Assembly (NCBI GenBank): GCA_950295325.1
Contig: OX485808.1
Coordinates: 29,658,527-29,722,526, forward strand
Source: Polytrichum commune
Taxonomy: Eukaryota; Streptophyta; Polytrichopsida; Polytrichales; Polytrichaceae
Length of the DNA: 64,000 nt
Direction: 5' to 3'
Part shown: piece by piece, positions 49,173 through 62,220 of the stretch
How the letters are laid out: each line of letters opens with the position of its first letter
Numbering within the stretch: the stretch's first letter is position 1
Position numbers and translations under genes: made by a program
Notes under the pieces: model-generated
The model's input: only the letters and a program-made list of their open reading frames with translations
Database searches by the model: none
Told to the model about the DNA's origin: nothing

Positions 49173-49745
49173 GGGCCCGTTTACACCATGGACCATGAAG
49201 TTGGACCATGAAAGATGGCCTTTTCCATGGTCCGACTTGATGGTCCATCTTCAATGATCCGATTTGTTTAAAAAATCAATTTACAAAGCCTTTGGGCCCG
49301 TCACTAGGTGTAAGCCGAATGTGGATCAAGAGGAAGGACCATTCACCAAAAAATGAATGTACTCATTTTTTTTAAAGATATGCCCGAAAAGGGTAGTTAT
49401 GAAATAAATTCAAGTTTGACCATGCTCTTGTCTTCTCTTGTCTTCGTCTTTTCTACCCCAAAGAATATTTCAATAAGACATCATTATTACAACATTTCTT
49501 TGCCATGGATCCCTGTCTTTTTGTACCATAACACCTCTTTTGCCTCTCCCACTGCAAAACATGTTGGACTATTTCAGTAGATAATGTAGGACTTGAAATA
49601 TGTCTTTTGGGGACCTCAAACTCCATGGTCACTCTAACATTTTTTTCTTCTTGGTGTAAACCGAAGTGGTCCTAGGACGAGTTCAACAACCAATTACAAA
49701 TTTGATAGGGCTTGGGACGTCTTCATGGTCCATGGCATGAAAAGT
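49170..49745. mobile_element. Possible inverted-repeat element with GGGCCCGTTTACACC end
   Basis: The left end TAAGGGCCCGTTTACACCAT runs into CATGGACCATGAAG. The inverse CTTCATGGTCCATGGCATG lies at about 49721-49740, and GGTGTAAACCGAAG at 49653. It directly abuts the previous element. Confidence 0.5.
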
Positions 49746-49768
49746 TACCATAGTGACATTAACTACCA

Positions 49769-49800
49769 TACGACACTAAACATCATATTTAGTGTAGTTG
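49769..49800. mobile_element. Solo palindromic terminus
   Basis: CGACACTAAACATCATATTT then AGTGTAGTTG, with no partner end found within 700 bases. Confidence 0.6.
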
Positions 49801-52800
49801 ATGTGTTGGGAGGTGATGTGTCGTTCATCTCCGTCTACTACATCGTCAAACACAATTGGATGATAAATGTTCGATAAAACACACATACACTCACCAAAAA
49901 TGAAAAAAGAAAGTGAAAAAGTGAAAATTGATATTGATGGATCACCAACATCACGTGAAGTAAAACTCAAAATCAAAACATTGGACAAAAACACATATTT
50001 CTCTCTCTCTCTCTATACATATATATAGCACCAAAGTGACTCAATGAGAGCCCGTACACACAAAGGGTTGTATGATGCGGGGCTCTTTGGAGGGAAGGGG
50101 CCCGAGGCTATCGAGGGCGACGTTGTATTTTGGACTTGACCCATCACGCATTGTGAGGTGTCATTCGAAAGCCGTGTCACAACACAAATAATGTGAGGCC
50201 TTTCCCTCTCAAAAAAGCGGAGACTAGGCAATAGAATGTGTGACAAGAGGTTCAAGGGTCCGAATTGGAGAATTACTATGGGGTGGAATAACATAAAGGA
50301 AAACTTGGCCAAGAAGTTCATGACTTGTTCATGCAAATATGGAACCTTGTGCTCCGCCTAACTTTGACTAATTTTTCAAAGTACAAGGTCTACTACAAGC
50401 CTACTACGGGTACTTTCACAATGCTCGGTCTCGGTTTGGTTTCCTAACAAATATGGGTGCCCTTGGGGGGGGGGGCAATAGTAGAAACTAACCTCCATAG
50501 GTTGGTTGGTGACTCATCCCAATTTAACTTCAACTTATTGATTTGGGGTTCTTGACCTCGATTTAAGGGTTAGTTCAGTTTCAAGCAAACAATAACATCT
50601 GGACTCTACGATAGGAATTATTGTTCTCACACTCCTCTCCCCTTGTTTGCCCTCCTTCTTAGTACGCGATTTGAACATTCACCGGCTTGGTCTCTTTATG
50701 ATGTGCAGTAAATCTAGGAGATTTTTTTGGTGATCGATGACTTAGTAAATTTTGTGCAAATTTAGAGTCATAAGAATGGGATTAAGGTTTTGTGATGTCT
50801 TTTCAAAGTACAAATATGTTGGCTACTTAAGTAGCTACACAAGTGTACATAAACCGGTTAGTGTTTAGTGTTGAGCGGGTTAATGTTAGTGAGGGTTGAA
50901 GATCTTACCACGTGACACTAAATTTATGAATACGTGCTCACTTATCATAGATTTAAAAAATAAATTAGTGCATGTTCTAAGGTGTTTGTAGGGTGATAGA
51001 TATTTTACATGGAAACACATGTTTGTCAGTGAATAGTGCCAAGTGCCGGTACTTTCAATGAGTAGTGTTGTTGTCAAGACTACTTTGATTGAAAAATGCC
51101 GGGATGAGCAGTGCTTCCTAGATCTTTTGGTAGAAGTAATTTTATAGCGTAAAGAAATTTAGTATCATCTTTACTAATTTCCCACACTCAATATTAGCCC
51201 TCCCTCACTAATTGGGTCAGTTAGTGTAGTGTGTTTCAAAGTACTCTACCATACATTCTATTTAGTTTCTATGATATAAACCCACCCACACAAAAAGGTC
51301 TTAGTCCTTGAACAAACATGCTCTTCATTCATGGTTTCTTTCACATGATCGATTAATCAATCCATCTATCTATATGTCCTTGATACAAACACATACGAAA
51401 AAATAGGGGCGTCAATATTTTCAGCCTTTTCTTCACATTATGTGGTGTGTTCAATATAATGAAGCCTACAAGAGGCATTTGAGTAGGTATTGTTTGCGGA
51501 TGTAAATTCTTGTAAAATAAAACCTAACCCCAATTTGTGCCATGTAGCCTTGAGCACATGTGATGCAACATGCCATCATGAAATTTATTGTATCTTGTGG
51601 ATGAGACATAGTTTAGTTTAGTCCTACAAAACCCCAAATTATCTTAAAAGCATCCTTAAAGCATTAATCGGACCTTACCATGTACAAAATAAATAAATAA
51701 ATAAATGTTTGAGCTACAAACTTACTAGTTTAGATGCTCACCTCAAAGAAAATAATTGAGGGGCATTTTATCAGTTCAAAGGTTCTCACCTCAAATCCAT
51801 GACTAGTGACATAACATTACTTAGCCGATGAGTTGTGTTCAGTTACCTTGACTTCAGATTCGGTTTGAAGCACTAGGGTTCCCAACATTTGGAGACTTTA
51901 TATTCGAATCTACTACGAGGTCCATGATCACAACTCATTAGTAGAAAAAATGTTATGGAGTTCAAGTAGCATACTTCTTCATTCAAATGTTCCTTCCAAC
52001 CATACTTAAAATATTGTTTTGCGAGTGTTGGTGGAAACATGCATGCCAACAATAATGTTGAGTCAAACATAGTCTAAGTTTCATTACTAGAGACGGGGGG
52101 CTCCATTCAACACTAGTTCCAACATGGGTTTGATAGATTCAATGTGTTCTCCATTGGTGTCAATAATCGGTGTGGTTGACAAAATGTATTGTCAATGGGG
52201 TCGTGTTGGGATGTGGTGGAAAATGAGTGGCACACACTCTACTCGCATCGGCTCCTTTTCGAATAATGTGAGAGGCAATTCAATTGGTGCGTGCTTTTTT
52301 ATATCTCGAAAATAAAAACATATGGGTGCATATTCAAATTCGCCGCGCTCAAGCTTTCTTTTGTCATTTACTTACATTTGTAGTAGTTCACACGATTAGT
52401 GCAACTCAACACCATTTCGATTAATCCCGCCACATCTCACCCTATAATTTGGGTGCCTTTGGATGCATGACACCATTTGGTTTTTTGATCATCAATGTCA
52501 CACATGTGTGTGTGTGTGTATATATAATCGTAATCTTATTTACATAAGATCCTGCACTATATAAATTGTAAGCATGTGTGTGTGAGAGAGAGAGAGAATC
52601 TTGATGAAACATGTAGAAATTATGTGTATAAGTCGTACATAAAACCCTTGTGTCCTTTAAGGGATAAGGAGTGTTTTTGAGCCCAAGTTTCTTGGAGCTA
52701 GACTCCAAGGTAGACAATTAACCATAGTGAGCATGATAATATTTACTTTTATACTGAAGAAGGTTATCATTTGAGCTCCAAAGACTATAAGGAAAGTGGC

Positions 52801-53139
52801 GACAACCTTGATTTGGATTAGTCGACCATCTTGCACTAATCACGTGGTTGATATCCTACGAGAAGTGGGCTAGTTAGAAAATAAAAACCATTTACGACCA
52901 CTTCAACACTTAACGTCCGCGGAGACCACATTATGCTTGCCACATTGTTCCTCCAATCCCCTTAGCACATGTTGGAGATTTTTTTGGAGATTATTTATTT
53001 ATTTATTGGCTCTGTATGTAGGACAAAGACTATGCATCAACTTCTTCGTTTCAAGAGCAAATTTCCTAACCACTTTGCGTTCACACTTGAACGTTACTTG
53101 TTCTTGTTATTTTTGGTCCACTTTATTTAATGTGGATGT

Positions 53140-53205
<66 letters not shown>

Positions 53206-54259
53206 ATAGTTGCTCCCTAAAATGTATTGAAAGAAATCTAGTTAACTATAGTTATTTTGGCAATTCTTGATTATTTATTTTAAAATTTTCGCGTGATAAA
53301 TGAGTAGTTGCAATCCTTGACCCGCATTTGAGAAGAAGGTGCACAAAATCCAAGAAAGGTTTGGTATAGTAAGTAGCCATGGATTGGCATGAGCAAAGTG
53401 GAGAGCTACAATTATAGTCTTTCATAGTAAAGGACAGAGCCTCACGGTTCTACCGTTTTCTTGATTTATTTATTTATTTATTGGGTGGCAGTGTGCAAGG
53501 TTTACTTTCTATTAAACTTTTGAAGAATGGGTTCGGGTTTACCATATTATTTACAGTTCTTCATTGAGCTCATGGCCAACCTCCCAACCAATGAACAATT
53601 ATATATTCATGAAAACTAAAGACTTTCAATCTTTGAATGGTGCTTATATCTTAAAAGAAGTTGTTGGAGATGTTATGATTTGTTTAGCCAAAATAGTAAA
53701 CATAGTAGGAAGTTGAAGTAGTCTAAATATGAGATATTATATAATTCGGTTTCAATTTCAAATTTCCATAAACAATGAAAACTCTGTCATCTTTGTTTCA
53801 GATTAGGAAATTGTTGTCCAAGATGATTATGTATGGCAAGATGAATGTTAGAAACAAAACATCATTGTCGATGGACCGCATGACAAATATTCAATTTCAT
53901 GAACAAATGTTGTTATAACTCTAAACATATGATCATACTCATGTATGCATTTAAAGTGTAACTTATAAGATGATTGTATTGGAAAAATATTTAGAGAATC
54001 CAATAACATATCCATTTTATGAAAATTATTCTTAGGTTTCTCCTTGTTTAAAATTCTACACGATGCTCATCACCGTGTATAAAAGGTCCAACCCTACATA
54101 TGTGTTTTTTCACATATTTTTCAAAAATAAGTTTCCTTCAAGAATGTTTTATAAAGCAAACTTGGAGCTTCGACTCTATTGTTAATCCTGTAAAATATAT
54201 AAAACTTTAGGGATAACATTGGTCAATGTAAATCCCACCCTTAAAAGCTCATCTCCTCA
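49801..54259. other. No supported gene
   Basis: Contains a weak relative of the 16599 element at 50462-50590 (poly-G then CTCCATAGGTTGGTTGGTG), a TG/GA junction at 52577-52605 and a long GA tract listed separately. A frame at 50013-50336 (107 codons) is unrecognised. Confidence 0.5.
53143..53202. repeat. Long GA microsatellite, about 30 units
   Basis: Uninterrupted GA over 60 bases, the longest in the window; it should be highly variable between individuals. Confidence 0.97.
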
Positions 54260-54560
54260 AGTGTTGAAATTCAAAGTTGAGGCCACATTGACACTTCTTA
54301 CATGAGGAGGAGAAAATATCTAGTATTTGGAGGAGATAGAGGGAATTATTGTATGTAAGCATATCTCACATTCATCGAATATACATGCCATAAAATAATA
54401 TGCAACCTGAAATTTACTTTTCAAAGTTGATTCAACACTGGTAATAGCTTCAAAGACTCCAAATTAGTCTACTGGAAGTTATTCGAGATGAATCGACAAC
54501 AAACTCTTTGGAGGTCAAATCTATACGTTGGACATGATGTGTAGATTGCTTGTATATGAT
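54260..54560. repeat. Dispersed repeat (copy 1), related to 63060-63440
   Basis: Shared blocks: GAGGGAATTATTGTATGTAAG, AAAGACTCCAAATTAGTCTAC, GATGAATCGACAAC and GATAATCCCTCCCTCC, in the same order in both copies. Class unknown. Confidence 0.65.
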
Positions 54561-55143
54561 AATCCCTCCCTCCCTATTTGGAGCACTATTTAGAAAACGT
54601 TGGGTCACTCATAGCTTTGTAACATGGCAACCCTCAAGCTTCCTCTTCCCTAAAGAAACGAAAGCACTAAATTTAGCGATGAAATATACGACCCACCCTT
54701 TAAAATATACTTTTGTGTTTGGATAGGAATCAAACGCTTCTTAATAGTGACCGTCACGCTAGAGCAACATATTTTCTATTGACACAAAGTGAAGTTCACA
54801 ACTTAAAAGGTTGCTTAGTTTATAAGGAGACAATATTTGGGTTCTTCTTACAATATTGCATTTAGAAACTTAACTTTGTTTCAACTCCACCTTGTGACTT
54901 TAATTGACATGTTGTCACATAGAAGTGTTACCATTTTTGTCCTCCTCTTACATGCTTGATGTTGCATGTGTATTTATAGAGAGAACATGTTGTTGCGCCC
55001 CGGGGGCAACTTAAGTGATAAGAGTGGTTCCATTATTGGGCTTATACCAATAACCGTTGATTGAAAGGAAAAGCACATGGATGACCCACAATAGTAATTT
55101 AAGTTGTTTCTCCCTAACTTGCTTGCTCAATATGAGGTTTTCT
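54561..55143. other. No gene seen
   Basis: Short frames only. Confidence 0.6.
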
Positions 55144-55420
55144 ATTAAGGGCCGCTCCACACGCAAGCCAAGAGCCGAGCCCATGAAATTGTGAGAGCCC
55201 AAAAGACACTTCAAAAATCATGTGGTGTGGTCACGGGCCCTCAAGTGTAGTGTGAAACCCGAACAATTTGATGCCATGTAGGAGTCCGTGTAGACTTTAC
55301 ATCCATATTGCATTCACTTACTCATTTGGTCCCTCAAGCGTAGTGTGAAGCGAACTTGGACCGGCTCCACCATTTCCACCAATGAGAGTGCTTGAAGTGT
55401 AACACTCATAAGCACTCTAG
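55144..55420. mobile_element. Internally deleted TTAGGGCCACTTCACAC-group element
   Basis: Starts TTAAGGGCCGCTCCACACGC, then jumps from the left third of the family sequence to its right third (CGAACAATTTGATGCCATGT), losing about 230 bases. It runs into the next copy. Confidence 0.75.
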
Positions 55421-56034
55421 CCACTTCACACACGAGCCAACATGTGTGCCCATAAAATTGTGAGGGCCCAAAAGAAAATGTCCAAAGGCCGTCCCAAGAC
55501 ACCTCCAACATCATGTAGTCTGATCACATGCCCTCAGATTTAGTGTGAAATCATATGTGACCAGATCCTCTACCAAATGCTATTTCAACAAATTTATATT
55601 CACGCGGGGTCCTCAAACATGATAAAATATAATAAACCAACAGTGGTGAGACTTTGGAGCGTCATGGTCTCCCAGGGGTTTGGTGTTAGGCCTACCTCCA
55701 AGAGGTGGTTTTTGAAAACAATCCAAGCAACCATGAAGTGTGATCCATTCGATGCCACCTGGATCTCATCCACATAAACTTTCCATCCACCTTACATCCA
55801 CATACTCAGTTGGTCTCTTTCAAACGTAGTCTGAAGCGAAATTGGACCAGCTCCGCCTTTTCCACCAATGAGAGTGCTTGAACTGCAATGATCACGAACG
55901 TCAATATTTTTTGTCCTTTTTTTCTTTCTTTTTTTTAACAAAAATTAAAAATTCAATTGCAGAAAGAACCCAAAGTACAACTAACCCGGCCGAAACAACA
56001 CGGGCTCTCAGTCTCGTGTGTGAAGTGGCCTTAA
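55421..56034. mobile_element. TTAGGGCCACTTCACAC-group element carrying a LINE tail (copy 4)
   Basis: CCACTTCACACACGAGCC at the left and TCTCGTGTGTGAAGTGGCCT then TAA at the right. The body matches 48664-49172 except for about 95 inserted bases near the right end. Confidence 0.85.
55903..55999 (-). mobile_element. 5'-truncated LINE 3' tail inside a MITE
   Basis: On the minus strand, GTTGTACTTTGGGTTCTTTCT then TGCAATTGAAT runs into an A-rich tail. It matches the 3' end of the LINE at 8560-9120. The bases on each side (CACGAACGTCAAT and CACGGGCTCTCAG) look like a diverged target duplication of MITE sequence. Confidence 0.65.
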
Positions 56035-56578
56035 AAGCCAATGAAGTTGAATGATGGCGGTGCCATTGGCTATGCAAAGTGGCACAAACGATTTGAAAGG
56101 TATGGCAAATTCCCTGACTCAATGTCTTCCATGTGCTTTTCTTTTTCAATGTCGGCTGACACCAAGGACTAAATTTGGTGTGGTGTGCCTGTTCGCTTTT
56201 CCCCTTTCAACCGCATAAAGTCGACAAGCCTACAACGATTCCTTCTAGAGTTTCGAAAGTGTTTAGTCATTGTAGAGCAATTTCAAAATCAAAACATTGA
56301 ATTAACAAACTCGAACTCGAACGGTATTCATGGGCATGAATGAGGTTCTAAATTTTAGAGTTAACTCTTAGGGGCCTCAATATACAACCATATGCACAAT
56401 TTATTTAAGCTTCGACAAATTTTGGAACCTTGTTTTATAGATTTGTGGGTTTCGATCCTTGTCAAATGCATTGTCTTGTGTCAAGAAGGAAATAAAAAAA
56501 AGATACTCATACTTTGTGTAATTTTTGAAATCTAAAAGCATTGCTTGTAGACCTCCTTATATGAGTACATGTCATACT

Positions 56579-57238
56579 CAAGGGCGAAGCAAAGATTTTG
56601 ACGGTGGGGGAAGGGGGGGGGGGGGGGGGGGGGGGTTGTTGACCTTAGAATATGGAAATGTCCAATGTATGTTTTATTTTGAAATTTCAATAGGTGGTCG
56701 AATTTGATTATTTATTGAGAGATTTGGACTCATCGAGCTGACATCCCTATTTTTTTTTTGATAATATCATTAATATCCAAAGCTTTGGTAATGGTCTTTT
56801 CGATATAGATGATCATCATATCGACCATTCAATCATCGCCAATAAACATTGCCAATAGTAAGCATATGCCCGGCTTTCCTTCAATCAACTAATAGAAAAC
56901 ATTGCAAAAGATAATCGCATTCGTTTTCCCATTGCGGTTCTTTTGACCAACCTGCTCTGCAGTCACTAAATGACTGCAGATTTATGTTTTGGGTTTACCG
57001 ACTGAAATTTTAGGAATTTGGGGGCTTATAATATACCATTGGAAAGGTCTTGAAAATACCTTTCCAATAGCATATTACTCGCCCTTAATTCGTTTTTTCA
57101 AATTTTAGTCAAAGGAGAAAAAAAATAAAAAATAAAAATATATAGTCATTTTGACATAGGTTTCTACTAGTGATGTCGGGGGAGGGGGGGGGGGGCGTTG
57201 AACCCCCTTAGCCCCCCCCCCCCTTGGCTCTGCCCTTG
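56579..57238. mobile_element. hAT-like non-autonomous element, 660 bases
   Basis: Ends CAAGGGCGAAGC and GCTCTGCCCTTG are inverted repeats, followed inward by long poly-G (56613-56635) on the left and poly-C (57212-57223) on the right. Flanks GTCATACT (56571-56578) and ATCATACT (57239-57246) form an 8-base target duplication with one mismatch, the hAT length. Internal stems: CTGCAGTCA/TGACTGCAG and ATTGGAAAGGT/ACCTTTCCAAT. No transposase. Confidence 0.82.
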
Positions 57239-57280
57239 ATCATACTTGAGTATATTAACATCCACTACAACCCAATTTAG

Positions 57281-57490
57281 ACTGCATTGTTTGCGGCATT
57301 TAGTGTTACTTACCATGTAAAATCACACTATGCTATAACTATTTACTATAAATTTTTGTTCTTTCAAATTGGTTGTTTGGACATTATAAACGTCAACGTC
57401 TACACTTCTTAAGAAATTACACGAAGAATAGGGAGTTATAGCACTACATGACTCCAAATAGTAACACAAAATACCATAAATTGTGTAGTG
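57281..57490. mobile_element. Palindromic-end MITE, short form (copy 3, inverted, diverged)
   Basis: Left end GACTGCATTGTTTGCGGCAT then TTAGTGTTAC. The right end inverts to CACTACACAATTTATGGTAT. Internal TTGGTTGTTTGGACATTATA is the inverse of the block in 47811-48042. Confidence 0.65.
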
Positions 57491-58325
57491 TGTTCCGAAG
57501 GGTAATTTCCACACGGGATGGGTGTGGGATGAACAAGGTGTCAACCAATGTGAACCCGACAAGTGGCAACTCCCTTCTAGAAAATGAATATACTATGTGT
57601 AACCACAAAGCACCCTACGGTTAGTTATGCTTGAAGCAATTGTCAAAGAGAGCCCGTGCCGTTCAAATTATGCACTCGCCATCAAATGCAACGGGATCCA
57701 TAATTCAAAGTGGGTAATGCTACTATGTACAAATCCTCCTAGATATTGGCTCAAATTGGTTTTTTGAGCCTTCAAATAGTGAATTGAGATCCAAGCCCAA
57801 TGCAGTCATAGTGAACAAATGAATGAAGAATTTGGAGATTTTGGAAGAATAATTTTGAGCTCCGGACTGCCAACACAAAACCATTTGATTGCTACCACCA
57901 AAACACTACTCCAACACCATGAATGGAGTCATTATTTATAATCGATTTGTGCCAATCCACATCATAGAGTTTGTCATTAAACCAGGCTCCAAGAGTCCAC
58001 CTACTGCAAGGTAGGCGAGAAAACATGTCCTGCATCAAAAGGGCTTTTGAACATGATAAGATCAGTGGGTTCAAATTTGCGTTGGATTGTCCAACGTTAG
58101 TTTTTTCTTTTCAATATGAAAGGTGGCTGTCTTCAATAACCTAAGAGGCTTTTCATTTACCTTTGCTTCCTAGGAAGCCGATTTTTATTTACTAGGTATT
58201 ACAATCAATACCAATAATAACATTGGTGTTATTTTTATCATGCGTATCCGTGTTAATATACCATTTTATAGATTTATTATCTTCAAATGGATTTCAATTT
58301 ATATGGATTCTCGGAATTAGGATAT
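57491..58325. other. No gene; holds a dispersed repeat at 57985-58100
   Basis: GTCCACCTACTGCAAGGTAG and CCTGCATCAAAAGGG match the repeat at 42662-42790. Nothing else is recognised. Confidence 0.5.
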
Positions 58326-58800
58326 ACATGAATCAATAAGAGCTCAAAGATTATCACCCCCTTCCAAACACAAATACTTTGAACGGGTGTGGAGAAGCTA
58401 CATTGCACCTATTGGGGACCAATTGCCCTAAGGTTAAGGATGAAGGTTCCTACATGGTTAATTTTGATACCTCCATACACACCCTCCCCTTTCGATTGAA
58501 TGGACAATGGGTGTTAACAATATAGAGATATAATAAAGGAGATATGACTATGATGTTGCCACGAACTTGAAGTATATCATTGATTTTATTTTCAACTAAA
58601 TCCAATTCTACACAACATTTAAAACACAATTTATGAGAATTAGGGAGAGCTTAAAGAACATGTTTTGCCTCCTTTTTGAAGATGACCACCTTGAACGGGC
58701 GTTGACAAGTCGATTTGCCCCTATCTCCCAAGGACAAGTCTAGAAGACCCTATGCGGTTGGTCATGCTCGCTCATATATGACCCCAACTATGACATGTGG
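58326..58800. repeat. Two diverged copies of the AGAATTAG..TTGAACGGG repeat
   Basis: TTTGAACGGGTGTGGAGAAG (58379) and CTTGAACGGGCGTTGACAAG (58691) start corresponding blocks about 310 bases apart, each followed by TTGCMCCTAT and CAAGG-type sequence. Related to 17956-18235. Confidence 0.5.
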
Positions 58801-61800
58801 ACCAGAGTGACATGGTGCAATAGAAATCAAGTGATGTGACTTAAGTCACTTATCCCAACATTCTTCAAGCATTAGGTGATTATAATTTGGAATTCCCATG
58901 TGATCCAGGTTAAGGGATTAGAAGTAAGCCACCTTGTTAGAAACATATCAATTTTCTTTTGCACTTCCATGTTTCTCAATTTGAGCCATTTATGAACTTA
59001 CTAGAGGTTTTGAGCCCTAGAGCTCCGATGTTAGTTGTATGTCCATGTATGAATTGCTAAAATGTGAGGCCATCTTGGATAACAACATCAATTCTCAACA
59101 TTCGTGATGTCAAAATATGTGAAGCATTCTATGAAAGCAACTTAATACCGCTTTTACACAAGGGTAAAGGAAAGTGTCCTTGAGACTTTTAAGGCGCACC
59201 TAGAGTGCTTTTAGCACTTAGAATTTGTATACCCCTACATTAATTTTATCCTTTTTTCAAGGATCGATAGAGGGGTTGGGAACCTCTTTAAGCTCTTACG
59301 TGATATTGTGTTGCTCATATGAACTCAAGGTAGCATGTTGAATCATATTTTTATGATACTTTTCTAGCATAAAAATATATTTTCACAACATATGTGGCTC
59401 CCTTACATGATTTTTTTAATTTTTTGTATGTGTTAGATATAACCACGGATATTTCTCAAAAGACCTCTTCCTCTCCTCCCCCACCCCCCAATTAAAAAGA
59501 AAAGAAAAAAAGAAAAAAAGAAAGAAAGATACAAGAGTGCCTAGGGTAGATGGTGCACACCAACACTTTAAGAGTTGAGAATATATATCCCATTATCATA
59601 CAATAGCATCTCAGGATGATTGTAGTTGGCAGTTTTTATGAATTCTAATGGACCAGAGTATATCTGAATTGAATTCCGTGTGCAAAAGTTATAAGGATGC
59701 AAAGTTTCATTGGTGGATGACCCAAAACCAACACTAAAGCACGATGACATGGTGTTGGACATTCTCATAATCATTGTGTACTTATTTATGCAAAATTGTA
59801 GGGCATCAGTTTTGGGTGTGGTATTGGTCTTAGCATGCTCGACCTTAATTAGTACCACCATGGGAATGAGTCCATTTGCTCACCTTGAGTGATGTAAAGG
59901 ATGATCCATGTTATCAAAAGCAAAGGACATATTTGTGCCTAATACAACCATATAAGCTCTTTTAAGCATGACCAATTAGGTAGGTGACCATAACAATCTT
60001 ATGATGACCCTTTGGTGGCTCATATTTGTACAAGGGGAGTTTTGGCAGTTTGTTGGGACCACATGTATCGGGTTATCAAACAAACGATTATGGCTAGAGC
60101 TTCGACATGTTTTGGTAATTTCATTCCATGGGGGTGAGGGTCACTCTCCACGTAGCAATATGAACCACTTGAGATAAAGTGGTATTTTCAATGGGGCTAT
60201 GAGGTATTGCACATACTTTTGAAATTTGATGTGTATTTGGTAATAAACAAAATGAGAAGTATATGGTTTGTATTTGCAAAATGATTTTTCAATACCCTAA
60301 GTGAGTCTGTAATAGTTTAAATGTTTGTAATGTTTTATGATCTATATTATGAAACAACAAATAAGACCGTATCTTTTATCACACCTCATTTTCCAAGAAA
60401 ACGTCATTATTCCTTTCCCCCAACACAATGAAAATTTATTGGGTTATGATGTAGTATGTGTAATGTAGTCCCTTCATCCAAAGCACCTATTATACAAAAT
60501 TTGGGGGAATCTAGGCATATTTTTGTTGAATTTATGTTTGTCCATCTTTCACAATCGTCTAAATGTGGCTAAACTATCACTCTTCACAAGACTATGCATG
60601 TAGTTATTTGTCATTAATCGTAGGGTAATATGTAGAGAAGAAATTTATACTTTAGTCTAAAGTCATCACAACTCATCCCAAAAGAATGTGAGTTTACATG
60701 AAATAGTAAGAGTGAGTGGAACTTGGTCTATGTCCTCAATATGTATATACGGACCTCGATTGCACATAGAAGAAGGTTTCATTTGGAATTGTGTCCTAGT
60801 CAACTCGACAATGCACCCTTCGAATATATTTATGTGATTTTTGAAGTTTATATGCAAAAGACATAAACATATTTCAACATCCTTTCCGAGAGGTGTAAGT
60901 GGTTTGGAGATGAAGGTGTGAGTTATTTATAGAATTTTGGAGGTAAATTGTCCAATATAATATGTTTTGGGATCAATTTTAAACTATAAAAGTTAGAACA
61001 TCAAGCACATTTTCATCCCTGGAAATAACAATGAGGTTTTAAGCAATTTTGGCACGAGTCATGCACATATACATACAAGAGAACTACCAAGCTTCATCTC
61101 AAGTTTACATATACCATCTAGATTGTAAACACTAAGCTTAGTCCACAGTTTTCCACTATGTTTGTATATTGGGGAGGGTTTTCCTCTCAAATCGCACAAT
61201 TCAATCAATGTGCATTTATTAATGCCCATTACGTATAGATTTGGTTTTGATAAAAAAAAATCATGCAAAAATTCAAAATTTACAAAAATGTACTACTAAG
61301 TGCACAATCCACCTTTAAGTAATCAACTAATCGTTTATTCGGGAAAGTTATGACGTACAAGCTAATTAACCTAAGCTGTTAGAGCAAATTGATCCTCGGC
61401 ATGCCCTAGTTATAGTCACTAAAATTGAGGTGCACCTATTTCGGTTTGTCATCAAATATGGATCCTTACTTTTTGGGTTTCCGTCAACACATTGTACATG
61501 TTCTTCGGTTCTCAAAAAACAAAAACCACACAAAGGCATAGCATGTCCTTTATGCACATGCAACACATCCATTGTGTAGGTAACACATAGTATCGAGGAA
61601 AACTGAGTGGAGACTTCGATGTAGGTAGGACCACAAACTTGTCGTTTTGCATGTTGATGAACACAATAAGCAGATATGGTCTATCATATGTGGTCCTACA
61701 TTCTTGCATTCATATAATGCAGACAAGATTATGATAACTGTATTAAACAAACCACCTTATCCCATACTAATAGATGGGGACATGACCTAGATGTATAGCA

Positions 61801-62220
61801 CAAACAGTTGGTTGTACTTAGGGACAATGAGTTTTGAAATACCACGACGTTTAAAGTTTCGGTATTGCATTGAGACGCGTTCCAAATATTTGGAATCACG
61901 AGGATTTGAAGTCTACTTGGAAAGTCTAATCCAACAAGATAATCAAGACATAAAGCATATCATACTAAGTGCCTAAACTACCCAAGGTGTTGGGAGTAGG
62001 TACAACTATCTTGGGCATCTTAATTACAAGCATTCCTTATACACATGCAACAAATACCAATAGTCAAAACCTCATGCAAGTACTTGTTTATCCTCGATAC
62101 CCTCAACATAGCTTTCGCTTAACTCAAGGTGCAATACGGAATCCCTAAGCAAAAGCGGCCGCCCAAAGGTCGGCGTGAGCGAAAACCATTTCTCTTTGTT
62201 AGTTACCCTAGATTCGATAG
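58801..62220. other. No supported gene
   Basis: Frames up to 97 codons are unrecognised. An A-rich tract with AAAGA units at 59494-59530 could be a retroelement tail, but no partner duplication was found. Confidence 0.5.
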
